Shown here: piece by piece, positions 44,775 through 55,200 of the stretch
Layout of the letters: every line of letters starts with the position of its first letter
Numbering within the stretch: position 1 is the stretch's first letter
Source of the DNA: an uncultured Bacilli bacterium
GTDB taxonomy: Bacteria > Bacillota_I > Bacilli_A > RF39 > UBA660
Assembly (NCBI GenBank): GCA_934163035.1
Contig: CAKPJX010000004.1
Span: 1 to 64,000, forward strand
Direction of reading: 5' to 3'
DNA: 64,000 nucleotides
The notes under the pieces: generated by a model
Told to the model about the DNA's origin: nothing
The model's database searches: none
The model's input: only the letters and a program-made list of their open reading frames with translations
Position numbers and translations under genes: made by a program

Positions 44775-44981
44775 ATGATGAAGTTAGATATTCAACTATT
44801 TGCAGTACCTTTCCGTAAAGTGTCAAAGACAAGAAAAAGACAAAGAAGAAGTCATAATGCTATGGAAGTTCCTGGAATGACAAAATGTCCAAGCTGTGGT
44901 GAAACTATTAAACCACATAGAGTTTGCCCAAAATGTGGAACTTATAAAGGAAATAAAGTAGTAGAAAAAGAAGCAGCATAA
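44775..44981 (+). CDS. rpmF: 50S ribosomal protein L32 with an L27-like cleavable N-terminal extension
   Basis: 68 residues. From A10 onward it is ordinary zinc-binding L32: [18 protein letters not shown] and the four metal cysteines C38, C41, C51 and C54. Before it stands MMKLDIQLF, which is absent from usual L32 (normally M-AVPFR...). The same motif KLDIQLF|A begins L27 in this window (62031), where in Firmicutes it is removed by the protease Prp between F and A. Cutting here at the same bond gives exactly the standard mature L32 N-terminus, AVPFR. The extension must be translated: AAAGGAGTG (44761-44769) is placed for the ATG at 44775, and the codon before A10 is TTT, which cannot serve as a start. 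It follows yceD, with a terminator after it. Confidence 0.95.
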   Translation: MMKLDIQLFAVPFRKVSKTRKRQRRSHNAMEVPGMTKCPSCGETIKPHRVCPKCGTYKGNKVVEKEAA

Positions 44982-44997
44982 TATCACTGCTTTTTTT
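44971..44997 (+). terminator. Terminator after rpmF
   Basis: AAGCAG (44971-44976) pairs with CTGCTT (44987-44992) around a ten-base loop holding the stop codon, followed by a run of T to 44997. Confidence 0.65.
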
Positions 44998-45009
44998 GTT
45001 GAAAAATTC

Positions 45010-45038
45010 TTGATAAAGAAAAAAATATATTGTATACT
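45010..45038 (+). promoter_or_regulatory. Promoter of the giant prepilin-like gene
   Basis: TTGATA at 45010-45015, a 17-base spacer and TATACT at 45033-45038; GGGAGG follows at 45057-45062. Confidence 0.7.
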
Positions 45039-45070
45039 TTTACTAGATAAGGTAGTGGGAGGTACAATAG

Positions 45071-48000
45071 ATGAAGTCTATAACAAAAAGGAATGGAGGA
45101 TTCACTTTAGTAGAGTTAGTTGTAGCTGTAGCTATATTAGGCATTATTACAGCAATAGCTCTACCAACAATTGGAAATCTCAAAAATAAGAATGAAAGAA
45201 AGAAATATGTATCATATGAAAATTCAATAACATCATCAGCTAAACTGTACATTGATCAATATGAAGAAGATGTATTTAATAAAAAGGATGCTAATCAGCA
45301 ATGTAAGTCTATAACATATGGTGACTTAAAAAATCATAATTTACTTAAGGACTACAATTTAGATAACGTCACATGTAGTGGTATCGGTAGTGAAGACGAT
45401 CCTAACGACGACAAAATAGTAGCTTATGTCGTTAAAGATTCGTCTGGTAACTACAAATATTATCCAAGAGTTACTTGCCAAAAAGACGGGAAAGAAGTAT
45501 TTAGAAGTATTGGCACATTACCTTTGTCATGCGAAAAAACAAAGGATTTAACAGCCAAAATTACAACATCAGATACTTGCTTCTATCAAAGCAATAATGA
45601 AGAAATAGATATATCAATAAAACAAATAGAACGAGAACAAGAATATGATCTTTATTACGCCTTGATTGATCTTAAAAGTGCCAGAAATCCAGATGCTATA
45701 GAAAAATTGAAATACACAAAAAAGGGTAGCTATAAGGGGGAACAAACTAAAATAACAATTGATGTATCAGAATGCATATTAAAGGAAGAAGATTATAAAG
45801 AGTATAAATTAGTATTAATGTATACTTTTGGAGATAATGAAGAACCTAAATATGTAGTAGTAAATAAAACTATCAGAGTAGACTATGCTAAGCCTATAAT
45901 GGAAATTAACGCAAAAAAATCTGATGATAATAGCGACTACAAAGGTGGTTCTTGGACCAACCAAGATGTAACCTTGAGTGCAACAGCAAAAAATAATTGT
46001 GGAAAAACAATTGAGATGAAAGAAAGCTCAAGTGGTGAAAAAACAATAACAGTCAGTAAAGAAGGAAAGCACACAGTAGAATTTACTACTCCATATGGAA
46101 ATAATAAGCAAGCAACTGCAAGTATAGACGTAAATATAGATAAAACAGCTCCTACAGTTGAAATAGCATATGGAAATACTACTAAGACATATACTGGTGA
46201 TAATAAGAAAAATGTTTTTGACATATCAAATGTTGCATCAATTACAGATAAATCTGCCAAAGCAGAAATTGATAAAATAAAATGGTATAAGAATGATATT
46301 AACTATTATGTTAAAATAACCGATAAATACACTATAGGATCAACTAAGTTGATTAAAAATGTCATTCATAAATCACCAACAGATTCCGAGAAAGCAAAAA
46401 ATGACCCACAACCAAAAGCTATCGAAAATAGTGTTAATAAAGAAACAAATATGTTGGAAGAACGAACAGTAAGTTTAGAAGACACTGGTTATAGACAAGG
46501 TTGGTATACGGTAGAAGATATGGCTGGAAATAAAACAAGCGTAAGATTAACTGCTGCGCTTGATCAAGAAAAACCAACATCACCAACTTCAACAATTTCA
46601 ACGACAAAAATAAATCAAACAAAACAAACATCATACAATGGTACTTGGACAAACCAAACAACAAATTGGAAAGAGTTTAATAGTAGTGATCAAAGCTATG
46701 GCTCAGGAGTGTCAGGAATATATTATCGAGAAGGCGGTCAAAATGACTGGAAAATAGTAGATAATTCATACACATTTAATAATATTGATAAAAAATTCTA
46801 TCTAAAATCTGTAGATAAAGCAGGCAATGAAAGTACTGCAAGTGGACCATATATATTTAAAGTGGACCAAATTGCACCAACCTGTGAAACTACATATTCG
46901 GGTGGATACAATGGAGAATGGACAAGTAAAGATGTAATTTTAGTTGGAGTTTGTCAGGACAATGCAAGTGGATGTACAAGTGAAACTCAAAATGTCAGTA
47001 AGAAATTAACAAAAAGTAAGAGTTCTGCTGCCAGCCCAGGTACAGTCCAAGATGTAGCTGGAAACAAAACAACATGTCCTAATAAGGCATATAAAATAGA
47101 TAAGACAACACCAAGATGTTCAATTGCTGCATCAGGTGTTCAAGGCGATAGTAGTTGGTATAAAAGTAAAGTAGACTTAAAACTATCCGCAAAAACAGAT
47201 GGGCCAAGCAAAATTAAATATACTTTAACAAATGCTAGAACCACCCAACCATCATATGATAATTCAACTGCAAAACAACAAGCAGCAGAAACTAATGGTA
47301 CAAATTGGTATGGATATGTAGAAAACGAAGCTGGAACTAAAAACAGCTGTGATATATTTATAAAAGTAGATACAATAGCTCCAACATGCCAAGTTAATAT
47401 TGGTGGTGGAACTCCAGGTAAAAATGGATGGTACACATCAAATGTAGCATTAAAATTAAATAGAATAGAGGATAATGGAAGCCCTATTAAAGGTTATGGA
47501 TTAAGCCAAGGAACAACAAAAAATAAGTATAACAGTACAACAACTGGAACCCAAAGTAATTCCACAGCATCTGGAACAACATGGTATGGCTATATAAAAG
47601 ATGAAGCTGGTAATGAAGGAAGCTGTAAAACAGCTAGAGCGATAAAAGTTGACACAACAACACCAACTTGTAGTATAGCAGCAAGAGGCACAGAGGGAAA
47701 CAATGGTTGGTATAGATCTGATGTAACATTGACTTTAGATGCCAAAGCAAAAGGTGCTAGTGGTATTAGTTATGATCTAACAAAATCGACTACACCAACA
47801 TATAAAGGAAGTAATACATTGACTCAGTCAACTGAGACTACCAACACCATAATATATGGCTATGTAGAAAATGACGCTGGAACAGCTACGAACTGTCAAA
47901 AAAGTATAAAAATTGACAAGACACCACCAACAGTAGTATTAACAGCAGCAAATATGAATAGTAAAACTAACATATATGGTAATCAAACATTTAGTGGCAC

Positions 48001-49822
48001 TGTTAATACTAATAATGGTTTCCATATATTTGATATTTCAAATGTAGCAAACATTTCATCATCATCAAATAGTACTGCTATTAATAGTATCAAATGGTAT
48101 GGTAAAGATGGTGTATATTATACTCCAACAATAACTGATTCTAATGGTATAGATCAAACATATTGGAAATGGAATAATTCTAACGTTAGTCCAACGGCAA
48201 GTGCAACTTCCAAAAATGCTTCTGCTACTAACAGTAATAGAAGAAACAATAAAAATGGAAATACAAGTGTTAGTGATCCGTTTAGTCTTGGTGGAAACGG
48301 CTATAGACAAGGTTGGTACACAGTAACAGATGTAGCAGGAAACCAGACAAAAGTTCAAGTGATTGTTGCAAATGATAATAAAGCGCCTTCTGCTCCAACC
48401 GCAACTGTTAAAGTAGGTGGTACTACAAAAAATGGGCAAAAAAGCTACAATAGTGGATGGACAAAAGATAAGATAGTTTGGTCTAATTTCCAATCAACAG
48501 AAACAAACGCTATGTCACCAGTTACATATTACTATAAAAATGCATCCAATAATACATGGAAAAAGTTCGGTTCAACATCATACACATATCCACAGAACAG
48601 TGGCAAGAAAAAGGAAAAGGAAATGAATAGAACTTATTATATAAAAGCAATAGATGCCGCCGGAAATGAGAGTGCACAAAGTGGCCCATTTATATTTAAA
48701 ATCGATCAAATATCACCAACCTGTGAAACAAAATATACAGGTGGATACGATGGTGACTGGACAAAAAACAGCGTTACATTAAGAGGTGTATGTTCTGATA
48801 CTGGAGGAAGTGGCTGCGTTAAAACAAATTATGATGCAAAAATTTCATCAGCTGGAAGCGGAAATTATAGTCCTGGCACAGTATATGATAAGGCTGGTAA
48901 TAGTACCATATGTGGTGAGAAGAGTGTTAAAATAGATGGTGATACACCTTCAATAACAGTAAAAGCATATAAAAAGAAAACAAAGTCATGCACTGGGATA
49001 CTTTGGTGGGAAAAATGTTCATACAAATTATCAGATAATGCTCTAAAGGAAACTTCATATAAAGATGGCAAAATCAAAAACTTAAAATATAAAGATACAG
49101 TAAATGGTTGGTTAAATGGTAAAAATTATGGAGGAGGAATATATTTTGAAATAACTGCTTCAGATAACAGTTCACATATTAAAACAACTTGGTCATGGAA
49201 TGCAGGCAATCAAACTTATGATGAGGCAAAATCAAGCAGTAATTTAAAATCATCTCAAAAGTCAGACTTCACAGACAATAAAAAAACAATTACAGTTTCA
49301 GGATTGAATGATGCTCAGTTACATATTAATGAAGAGGGATATAGAATATTAAAATTCACTGCTGAAGATCAGGCTGGACACAGTAGGACTGTAAATATAA
49401 GAGTACCACTTGATAAAACAGCTCCATCATTCACCTTAGTAAAGGCAAACAATGTTGAGCGAGTAAGCAAAAATGCCTATGCTACATGTATAAAAGTAGC
49501 TCACGACGTGAGTTTATCGAAAACAACTCTTCAGAAAATAAGTGGTAGATCTTATGAGTGTCCAAATCAAGAAACCTATGAAGACTATACTGGTAAATTT
49601 AAATATAGGTATAAAAATCAGGCTGCCGCTGGAAGCTATAGAAATTTAGATGATCAAACTTATTTAGGTTTTAACGGAATAAATGGCGTATATAATTCTT
49701 GTACAGCTATTAAGTTAACAGATAAAGCTGGTAACGAATCAGCAGAAACTAAGTTCTACATAAAAGGTGGACCAGGAAATAGCGCAGTAATAACTAAAAA
49801 TAGTACATGTAGCCTAAGTTAA
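45071..49822 (+). CDS. Giant surface protein with type IV prepilin N-terminus and Ig-like repeats
   Basis: 1583 residues. The N-terminus is a textbook prepilin signal: a short basic leader, G10|F11-TLVE15 with the conserved Glu at mature position 5, and a hydrophobic helix to about residue 33. A pilin-like head (about 35-155) is followed by about ten Ig-like modules that begin with DKTAPT/DTTTPTCS-type strands and carry WYT...DxAGN motifs. Two copies of a block of about 280-300 residues (about 357-632 and 949-1245) enclose three shorter units (about 679-948). The final 330 residues hold more cysteines. Ordinary pilins have about 150 residues, so this is a very large 'pilin-tipped' or pilin-anchored adhesin-like protein. 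No prepilin peptidase or pilus motor gene is in the window. The gene is monocistronic, with its own promoter and terminator. Confidence 0.88.
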   Translation: MKSITKRNGGFTLVELVVAVAILGIITAIALPTIGNLKNKNERKKYVSYENSITSSAKLYIDQYEEDVFNKKDANQQCKSITYGDLKNHNLLKDYNLDNVTCSGIGSEDDPNDDKIVAYVVKDSSGNYKYYPRVTCQKDGKEVFRSIGTLPLSCEKTKDLTAKITTSDTCFYQSNNEEIDISIKQIEREQEYDLYYALIDLKSARNPDAIEKLKYTKKGSYKGEQTKITIDVSECILKEEDYKEYKLVLMYTFGDNEEPKYVVVNKTIRVDYAKPIMEINAKKSDDNSDYKGGSWTNQDVTLSATAKNNCGKTIEMKESSSGEKTITVSKEGKHTVEFTTPYGNNKQATASIDVNIDKTAPTVEIAYGNTTKTYTGDNKKNVFDISNVASITDKSAKAEIDKIKWYKNDINYYVKITDKYTIGSTKLIKNVIHKSPTDSEKAKNDPQPKAIENSVNKETNMLEERTVSLEDTGYRQGWYTVEDMAGNKTSVRLTAALDQEKPTSPTSTISTTKINQTKQTSYNGTWTNQTTNWKEFNSSDQSYGSGVSGIYYREGGQNDWKIVDNSYTFNNIDKKFYLKSVDKAGNESTASGPYIFKVDQIAPTCETTYSGGYNGEWTSKDVILVGVCQDNASGCTSETQNVSKKLTKSKSSAASPGTVQDVAGNKTTCPNKAYKIDKTTPRCSIAASGVQGDSSWYKSKVDLKLSAKTDGPSKIKYTLTNARTTQPSYDNSTAKQQAAETNGTNWYGYVENEAGTKNSCDIFIKVDTIAPTCQVNIGGGTPGKNGWYTSNVALKLNRIEDNGSPIKGYGLSQGTTKNKYNSTTTGTQSNSTASGTTWYGYIKDEAGNEGSCKTARAIKVDTTTPTCSIAARGTEGNNGWYRSDVTLTLDAKAKGASGISYDLTKSTTPTYKGSNTLTQSTETTNTIIYGYVENDAGTATNCQKSIKIDKTPPTVVLTAANMNSKTNIYGNQTFSGTVNTNNGFHIFDISNVANISSSSNSTAINSIKWYGKDGVYYTPTITDSNGIDQTYWKWNNSNVSPTASATSKNASATNSNRRNNKNGNTSVSDPFSLGGNGYRQGWYTVTDVAGNQTKVQVIVANDNKAPSAPTATVKVGGTTKNGQKSYNSGWTKDKIVWSNFQSTETNAMSPVTYYYKNASNNTWKKFGSTSYTYPQNSGKKKEKEMNRTYYIKAIDAAGNESAQSGPFIFKIDQISPTCETKYTGGYDGDWTKNSVTLRGVCSDTGGSGCVKTNYDAKISSAGSGNYSPGTVYDKAGNSTICGEKSVKIDGDTPSITVKAYKKKTKSCTGILWWEKCSYKLSDNALKETSYKDGKIKNLKYKDTVNGWLNGKNYGGGIYFEITASDNSSHIKTTWSWNAGNQTYDEAKSSSNLKSSQKSDFTDNKKTITVSGLNDAQLHINEEGYRILKFTAEDQAGHSRTVNIRVPLDKTAPSFTLVKANNVERVSKNAYATCIKVAHDVSLSKTTLQKISGRSYECPNQETYEDYTGKFKYRYKNQAAAGSYRNLDDQTYLGFNGINGVYNSCTAIKLTDKAGNESAETKFYIKGGPGNSAVITKNSTCSLS
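46138..48800 (+). repeat. Internal repeats of the giant prepilin-like gene
   Basis: A large block at about 46138-46967 (starting DKTAPTVEIAY, containing FDISNVASI, GYRQGWYTVEDMAGN and IFKVDQIAPTCETTYSGGY) recurs in diverged form at about 47914-48800 (DKTPPTVVLTA, FDISNVANI, GYRQGWYTVTDVAGN, IFKIDQISPTCETKYTGGY). Between them are three units of about 90 codons (47105-47914), each with a cysteine, a W-Y-x-S strand and a YGY(V/I)xxxAG strand. Similarity is at protein level; the DNA has drifted. Confidence 0.75.
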
Positions 49823-49828
49823 ATTCAT

Positions 49829-49862
49829 AATAGCTAATGTCAAAACATTAGCTATTTTTTTT
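49829..49862 (+). terminator. Terminator after the giant prepilin-like gene
   Basis: AATAGCTAATGT (49829-49840) pairs perfectly with 49845-49856 (12 bp, loop CAAA), followed by a T-tract. Confidence 0.9.
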
Positions 49863-49914
49863 GATCATCTTGTCCAAATATAAATAAACAGATATAATTA
49901 AAGAGGTGATAAAA

Positions 49915-52254
49915 ATGAATATATCAAAATATAAAGATGACAATTTAATAATAGTTTGTCCCACTGAAGAAAAAAATAAAATACTAGAAGAATTAAGTAG
50001 TGATAAGAACTTTTATAATATAAAATTTATGACTAAAGAAGAATTTAAATCCAATTATTATTTTTCTTATGATGAAGAGGCTCTAAGCTACCTAATGGAG
50101 GAATACAATTACTCTCTAGACGTAGCTAAAGTATATCTAAATAATTTATATATAATAGAAGATGATAAAGAATATAAAGATGCTAAATTAGTCTTTTTAA
50201 GCAAGTTAAAAAAAGAATTATCATCAAAGAAACTTCTTCATACTAATCCCTCATTTAAAAACTATCTAGAAAAAAGAAAAGTAATAACTATATCATATTA
50301 TGATCTAGATAAATATGAAGAAAAAATGCTTGGTATAAAAGATAATCATGAAAATGAACAAGTTGTTTTAAATGTTAAAGTAGTTGAAAATAATACTATT
50401 GAAGAAGAAGTAAATAATGTTTGTCTAAAGATTATAGAATTACTTAATATGGGTATTGATATAAATAAAATATATCTTACCAATATCACAAGTGAATATC
50501 TATATACTTTAAAAAAGATCTTTTCATACTACAATATTCCTATAAATATTGATATGAAAAATTCAATATATCCAACTAAAGTAGTTCAAGACTTCTTAAC
50601 TAATGAAACACTTGATCAAACAGATCCTAAAAAGCAATCTATAAATAATAAAATAACCTCTATTATCTCATCCCTTGCCATGTTAGATAAAGACACAAAA
50701 TCATATCATGATATATTAATAGATAAATTAAAAAATACTTATATTAGTCCTCCTAAATATAGTAACGCTATTAATATTAAAAATCTTTTCAACGAAGAAT
50801 TCCACTCTGATGAATATGTCTTTATACTAGGTCTAAATAGAGATATACTTCCTAAAGTCTATCAAGATACTGAATATATTACTGATAATATTAAAGATGA
50901 AGTTGCAATGTATAAAACCCCTTATCTAAATAAAAGATCTAAACTACTAACTGCTAAAGTTATCTCATCTATAAAAAATGTCTTTATATCATATAAATTA
51001 TCATCATCATTCTCCTCATTTTATAAGTCTAACTTAATAACTGATTATAATTTAGAAGTAGTAAAACCTGATCCAATAAATTATAATTATTCAAATATTT
51101 ATAACAAAATTACTCTAGGTAAAAAACTAGATCTATATAATTTATATGGAATTAAAGATGATACCTTAAAACTTTTATATTCTAATACTTCTATTAACTA
51201 TAAAACATACTCTAATGAGTTTACTGGTATAGATAATGATTTATATCTAAAAAATCTTCCTTTTCCTCTAAAACTATCTTATACCAGTCTAAATAGTTAT
51301 AGTGAATGTCAGTTTAAATACTATATTAAATACGTCTTAAAACTAGATCCTTTCACTGATAATTTCAGTGCCTATATTGGTTCCCTTTATCATCAAATAT
51401 TATCACTATATAATAGGACTAATTTTGATTTTGAAAAAGAGTGGAGTAGCTATTTAGAGACAAGAGAATTATCTGTAAAAGAAAGACTATTACTAGTTAA
51501 AATAAAAAAAGATTTAAAAAACTTAATAGAAGAGTTAAAGAAAAAAGAATTATTAACTGGCTATAACGATAATTATTATGAAAAGAAAATAGATATTGAT
51601 ATCTCTTCTGATATATCTGTAATCTTTACTGGAACCATAGATAGAATTATGTATTATAGTGAGGTAAGTGATACTTATTTTTCTATAATAGACTATAAAA
51701 CTGGTACTATTGATACAAGTATAGAAAAAATTAAATATGGTCTTTCTATGCAATTACCAATCTATTTATATTTAATAAATTACTCTAAGGTATTCACTAG
51801 TCCAATCTTTACCGGACTATATTATCAAAATATATTATTTAATTATCCAACATGGGATAAGAATTTAGAAAAAATAAAAAATGATCGTCTTCTTTTAAAA
51901 GGTTACTCAACAGATAAAAATAATATCCTAGAACGTTTTGATTCAACTATTGAAAAAAGCTCTTTAATTAAAGGAATGTCCTATGATGAAGAAAAAGGCT
52001 TTTCTCGTAATTCCAAATTGATAAATGATGATACTTTATATGAATTATTAAACTATACTAAAAACTATATTAATAAGACCAAAGATAATATTTTAAATGC
52101 CAACTTTTCTATTGATCCTAAAGTATATAGTGGTAATAATATCTCATGTAATTTTTGTAAATATAAAGACTTATGCTATATGATGGAAAAAGATTTAATC
52201 TATCTTGATAAAGTAGAAGATCTTTCTTTCTTAGGAGGTGATAATAATGCCTAA
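49915..52254 (+). CDS. addB: AddB-like subunit of the AddAB helicase-nuclease, short form
   Basis: AddB pairs with AddA to resect double-strand breaks and recognise Chi. The C-terminal half has the RecB-type nuclease with the iron-sulphur cage: the first cysteine C465 in YSECQFKYYIKY, the metal-site stretch FTGTIDRIMYY...IIDYKTG (about 563-600), QLPIYLYL, and the last three cysteines C745, C748 and C754 in SCNFCKYKDLCYM. The N-terminal half matches the inactivated helicase part only weakly; no Walker A is visible, and at 779 residues the protein is much shorter than the usual 1100-1200. The ATG at 49915 is chosen over GTG 49906, which is part of AGAGGTG. It overlaps addA by eight bases. A TATAAT at 49893-49898 may be its -10 box. 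Confidence 0.85.
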   Translation: MNISKYKDDNLIIVCPTEEKNKILEELSSDKNFYNIKFMTKEEFKSNYYFSYDEEALSYLMEEYNYSLDVAKVYLNNLYIIEDDKEYKDAKLVFLSKLKKELSSKKLLHTNPSFKNYLEKRKVITISYYDLDKYEEKMLGIKDNHENEQVVLNVKVVENNTIEEEVNNVCLKIIELLNMGIDINKIYLTNITSEYLYTLKKIFSYYNIPINIDMKNSIYPTKVVQDFLTNETLDQTDPKKQSINNKITSIISSLAMLDKDTKSYHDILIDKLKNTYISPPKYSNAINIKNLFNEEFHSDEYVFILGLNRDILPKVYQDTEYITDNIKDEVAMYKTPYLNKRSKLLTAKVISSIKNVFISYKLSSSFSSFYKSNLITDYNLEVVKPDPINYNYSNIYNKITLGKKLDLYNLYGIKDDTLKLLYSNTSINYKTYSNEFTGIDNDLYLKNLPFPLKLSYTSLNSYSECQFKYYIKYVLKLDPFTDNFSAYIGSLYHQILSLYNRTNFDFEKEWSSYLETRELSVKERLLLVKIKKDLKNLIEELKKKELLTGYNDNYYEKKIDIDISSDISVIFTGTIDRIMYYSEVSDTYFSIIDYKTGTIDTSIEKIKYGLSMQLPIYLYLINYSKVFTSPIFTGLYYQNILFNYPTWDKNLEKIKNDRLLLKGYSTDKNNILERFDSTIEKSSLIKGMSYDEEKGFSRNSKLINDDTLYELLNYTKNYINKTKDNILNANFSIDPKVYSGNNISCNFCKYKDLCYMMEKDLIYLDKVEDLSFLGGDNNA

Positions 52255-55200
52255 TTGGACTAAGGAACAGCAACTTGCGATTAATGAAGATGGCAATAAT
52301 ATAATAGTCTCTGCTGGAGCAGGATCTGGTAAAACGGCTGTCCTATCAGAAAGAGTTAAAAGAAAACTAACTTCCGGTGTTCACATTAATTCTTTATTAA
52401 TTTTAACTTTTACTAATGCTGCTGCTGCTGAAATGAAAGAGCGAATCAGAAAACTAATTACTAAAGATCCCACTCTAAAAGAAGAATTAGATCTAATAGA
52501 CTCTTCATATATCACCACATTCGATTCCTTTTCTCTTTCTATAGTTAAAAAATATCATACTAGACTAAACATAACTAAAAATATTAAAATAACGGATGAA
52601 GTTTTAATTGATATTGAAAAAAATAAAATCTTAGAGGCTATCTTTAATGATTATTATAGTTCTAATAATATAAAATTTAATAAATTAATAAATGACTTCT
52701 GTCTAAAAGATGATCAAGAGTTAAAAGATTATATATTAAATATTTATAAAAAAATAGAATTAAAGTATGATAAAGAAGAATATCTTAATAGCTATCTAGA
52801 TAATTATTTTTCTCCTGAAAAACTTAATGAATATAATAATTTATATTATAAGATAATATTAGAAAAGAAAAATTTAATAAAAGAAAAACTAGATTCCTTA
52901 GAGTCATACGTTGATGGCGAATATTTTTATAAATTGCTTGATTCTATAAAACCATTATTAGATACTAAAAACTATAATGAAACAGTAACTAAATTAGATT
53001 TAAAAATGCCATCTCTTCCAAGAAATACTGAAGAAGAAGCTAAAGGTATCAAAAAGGATATTTCTGAATTAATAAAAGATATTAAATCGATTTGTATTTA
53101 TGAAAATGAAGCTGAAATTAAAGAAGATATCTTATCAACTAAAGATAATGTCTCTATAATTATTGATATTATAAAGTCTCTTGATCAAAAACTAAAAGAG
53201 TTAAAAAAAGAAAAATCTTATTTTACATTTACTGATATTGCTACTCTTGCTATAAAAGTAGTGAGTGAAAATCAAGATATAAAAGAAGAATTAACTAATA
53301 GTTTTAATGAAATAATGGTTGATGAGTATCAAGATACCTCTGATATTCAAGAAAAATTTATATCTCTGATCTCTAAGAATAATGTCTATATGGTAGGTGA
53401 TATAAAACAATCAATTTATCGCTTTAGAAATGCTAATCCCTACATATTTAAAAATAAATATGACTTATACTCTAAAACAGATAAAGGTATAAAAATTGAT
53501 TTAAATAAAAACTTTAGATCTAGAGAAGAAGTCCTATCAAATATCAATTTATTATTTAATTTATTTATGGATGATGAAATAGGTGGTGCTAATTATAAAG
53601 AATCCCATCAAATGATCTTTGGTAATAATATGTATAATGAAGAAGGAAAAACTAATCAAGATTACAATATGGATATAATTACTTATCTAGATGATGATAA
53701 AAAAATATCCAAAGATGAACATGAAGCTTTTATAATTGGTAATGATATCAAAGAAAAGATTAATTCTAAGTATCAAGTATTTGATAAAGAAACCTCTACA
53801 TTAAGACCTATTAATTATTCTGATTTTGTTATTTTAATAGATAAAAGTAAAAGCTTTAATTTATATAAAAAAATATTTGAATATCTTCAAATACCTCTTA
53901 CTATTTTAAAAGATGAATCATTATCTGAAAAAGAAGATATCCTCGTATTAAGAAGCTTATTAAAATTACTTATTAATATTAAAAATAATACTTTAAATGA
54001 AGAGTTTAAATATAATTTTATTTCCGTATCTAGAAGTTTTCTATATAAAACCTCTGATGAAGAAATATATAATATTTTTATAAATAATTCTTATGAAGAT
54101 ACCCCTTTATATAAAAAATGCCAAAGTCTAATAGATAGGATAGATATAACTTCTCCAGAAGAATTTATTTATGAATTATTAGAAGAATTTAACTATGAAG
54201 AAAAAGTTCTAACTATTGGTAATGTTGACTCTCTTTTAACTAGATCTGAATATTTTTATAATCTAGTAAAATCATCATCCTCATCACTTTATGATTTTAT
54301 TGCCTACCTAGATACTTTATTTGATAAAGGATATGATTTAAAGTTTGCTGTCAATAACATCTCATCAAATAGTTGTAAAATAATGACTATTCATAAATCC
54401 AAAGGACTAGAGTTTACAATTTGCTATTTCGCAGGTTTTTCTAATAATTTTAATTTAAGTGAGTTAAGAGAAAAAATAAGTCATGATAATAATTTAGGTA
54501 TAATAATTCCAAAAGTTGATGAGTATTATAAGGATACCGCTTTAAAATACATCTTAAAAGATCGTACCAAAAAGGAAGAAATATCTGAAAAGATAAGACT
54601 ATTATATGTTGCGATGACTAGAGCAAAAGAAAAGATGATTATTGTCTTAAAAGAACAAGAAGAAATAGAAGAGACCTTATCCTTTGTTTCGACTTTTAAA
54701 AGACAAAAATATAATAATTTTGCAGCGATCATTAAAAGCATCTACTCAACAGTTCTACCATATGTTAAAAAGAGTAACGTTATTTGTGATAAAAAATATC
54801 TTCAAACAAATAGCGATCTATTATTAGATGATTTAAAAATAAATGAATCACTAATATTAAAACCTTTAGATATTAAAACGGAATTAGTAGAAGAAGAACA
54901 TTTTTCTAAAGAAAATAAAAATATAATTACTAAAGAAGAAAAGAAACTCCTAGAATTTGGAACCAAAGTTCATGAAGCCCTTGAAATAATTGATTTTAAA
55001 GGTTTTGATAATAATAAATATAATTTTGAAAGTTTGATCTCAACTAAAATAGCATCATTCTTAAATAGTAAGATAATTAAAGATAATATTAGTTCTAAAA
55101 TATATAAAGAATATGAATTTATTTATAAAAACAACAATATAATTAAACGGGGAATAATAGACTTATTAATTGAAAATGACAAAGAGTTCATAATAATTGA

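Noticed and set aside
48065..48493. A 142-codon minus-strand frame within the giant prepilin-like gene
   Set aside because: No ribosome site; the sequence is a mirror of the repeat modules.
46138..48800. Regularly spaced repeats considered as a CRISPR array
   Set aside because: They are long, diverged, in-frame protein modules, not short identical direct repeats with unique spacers.
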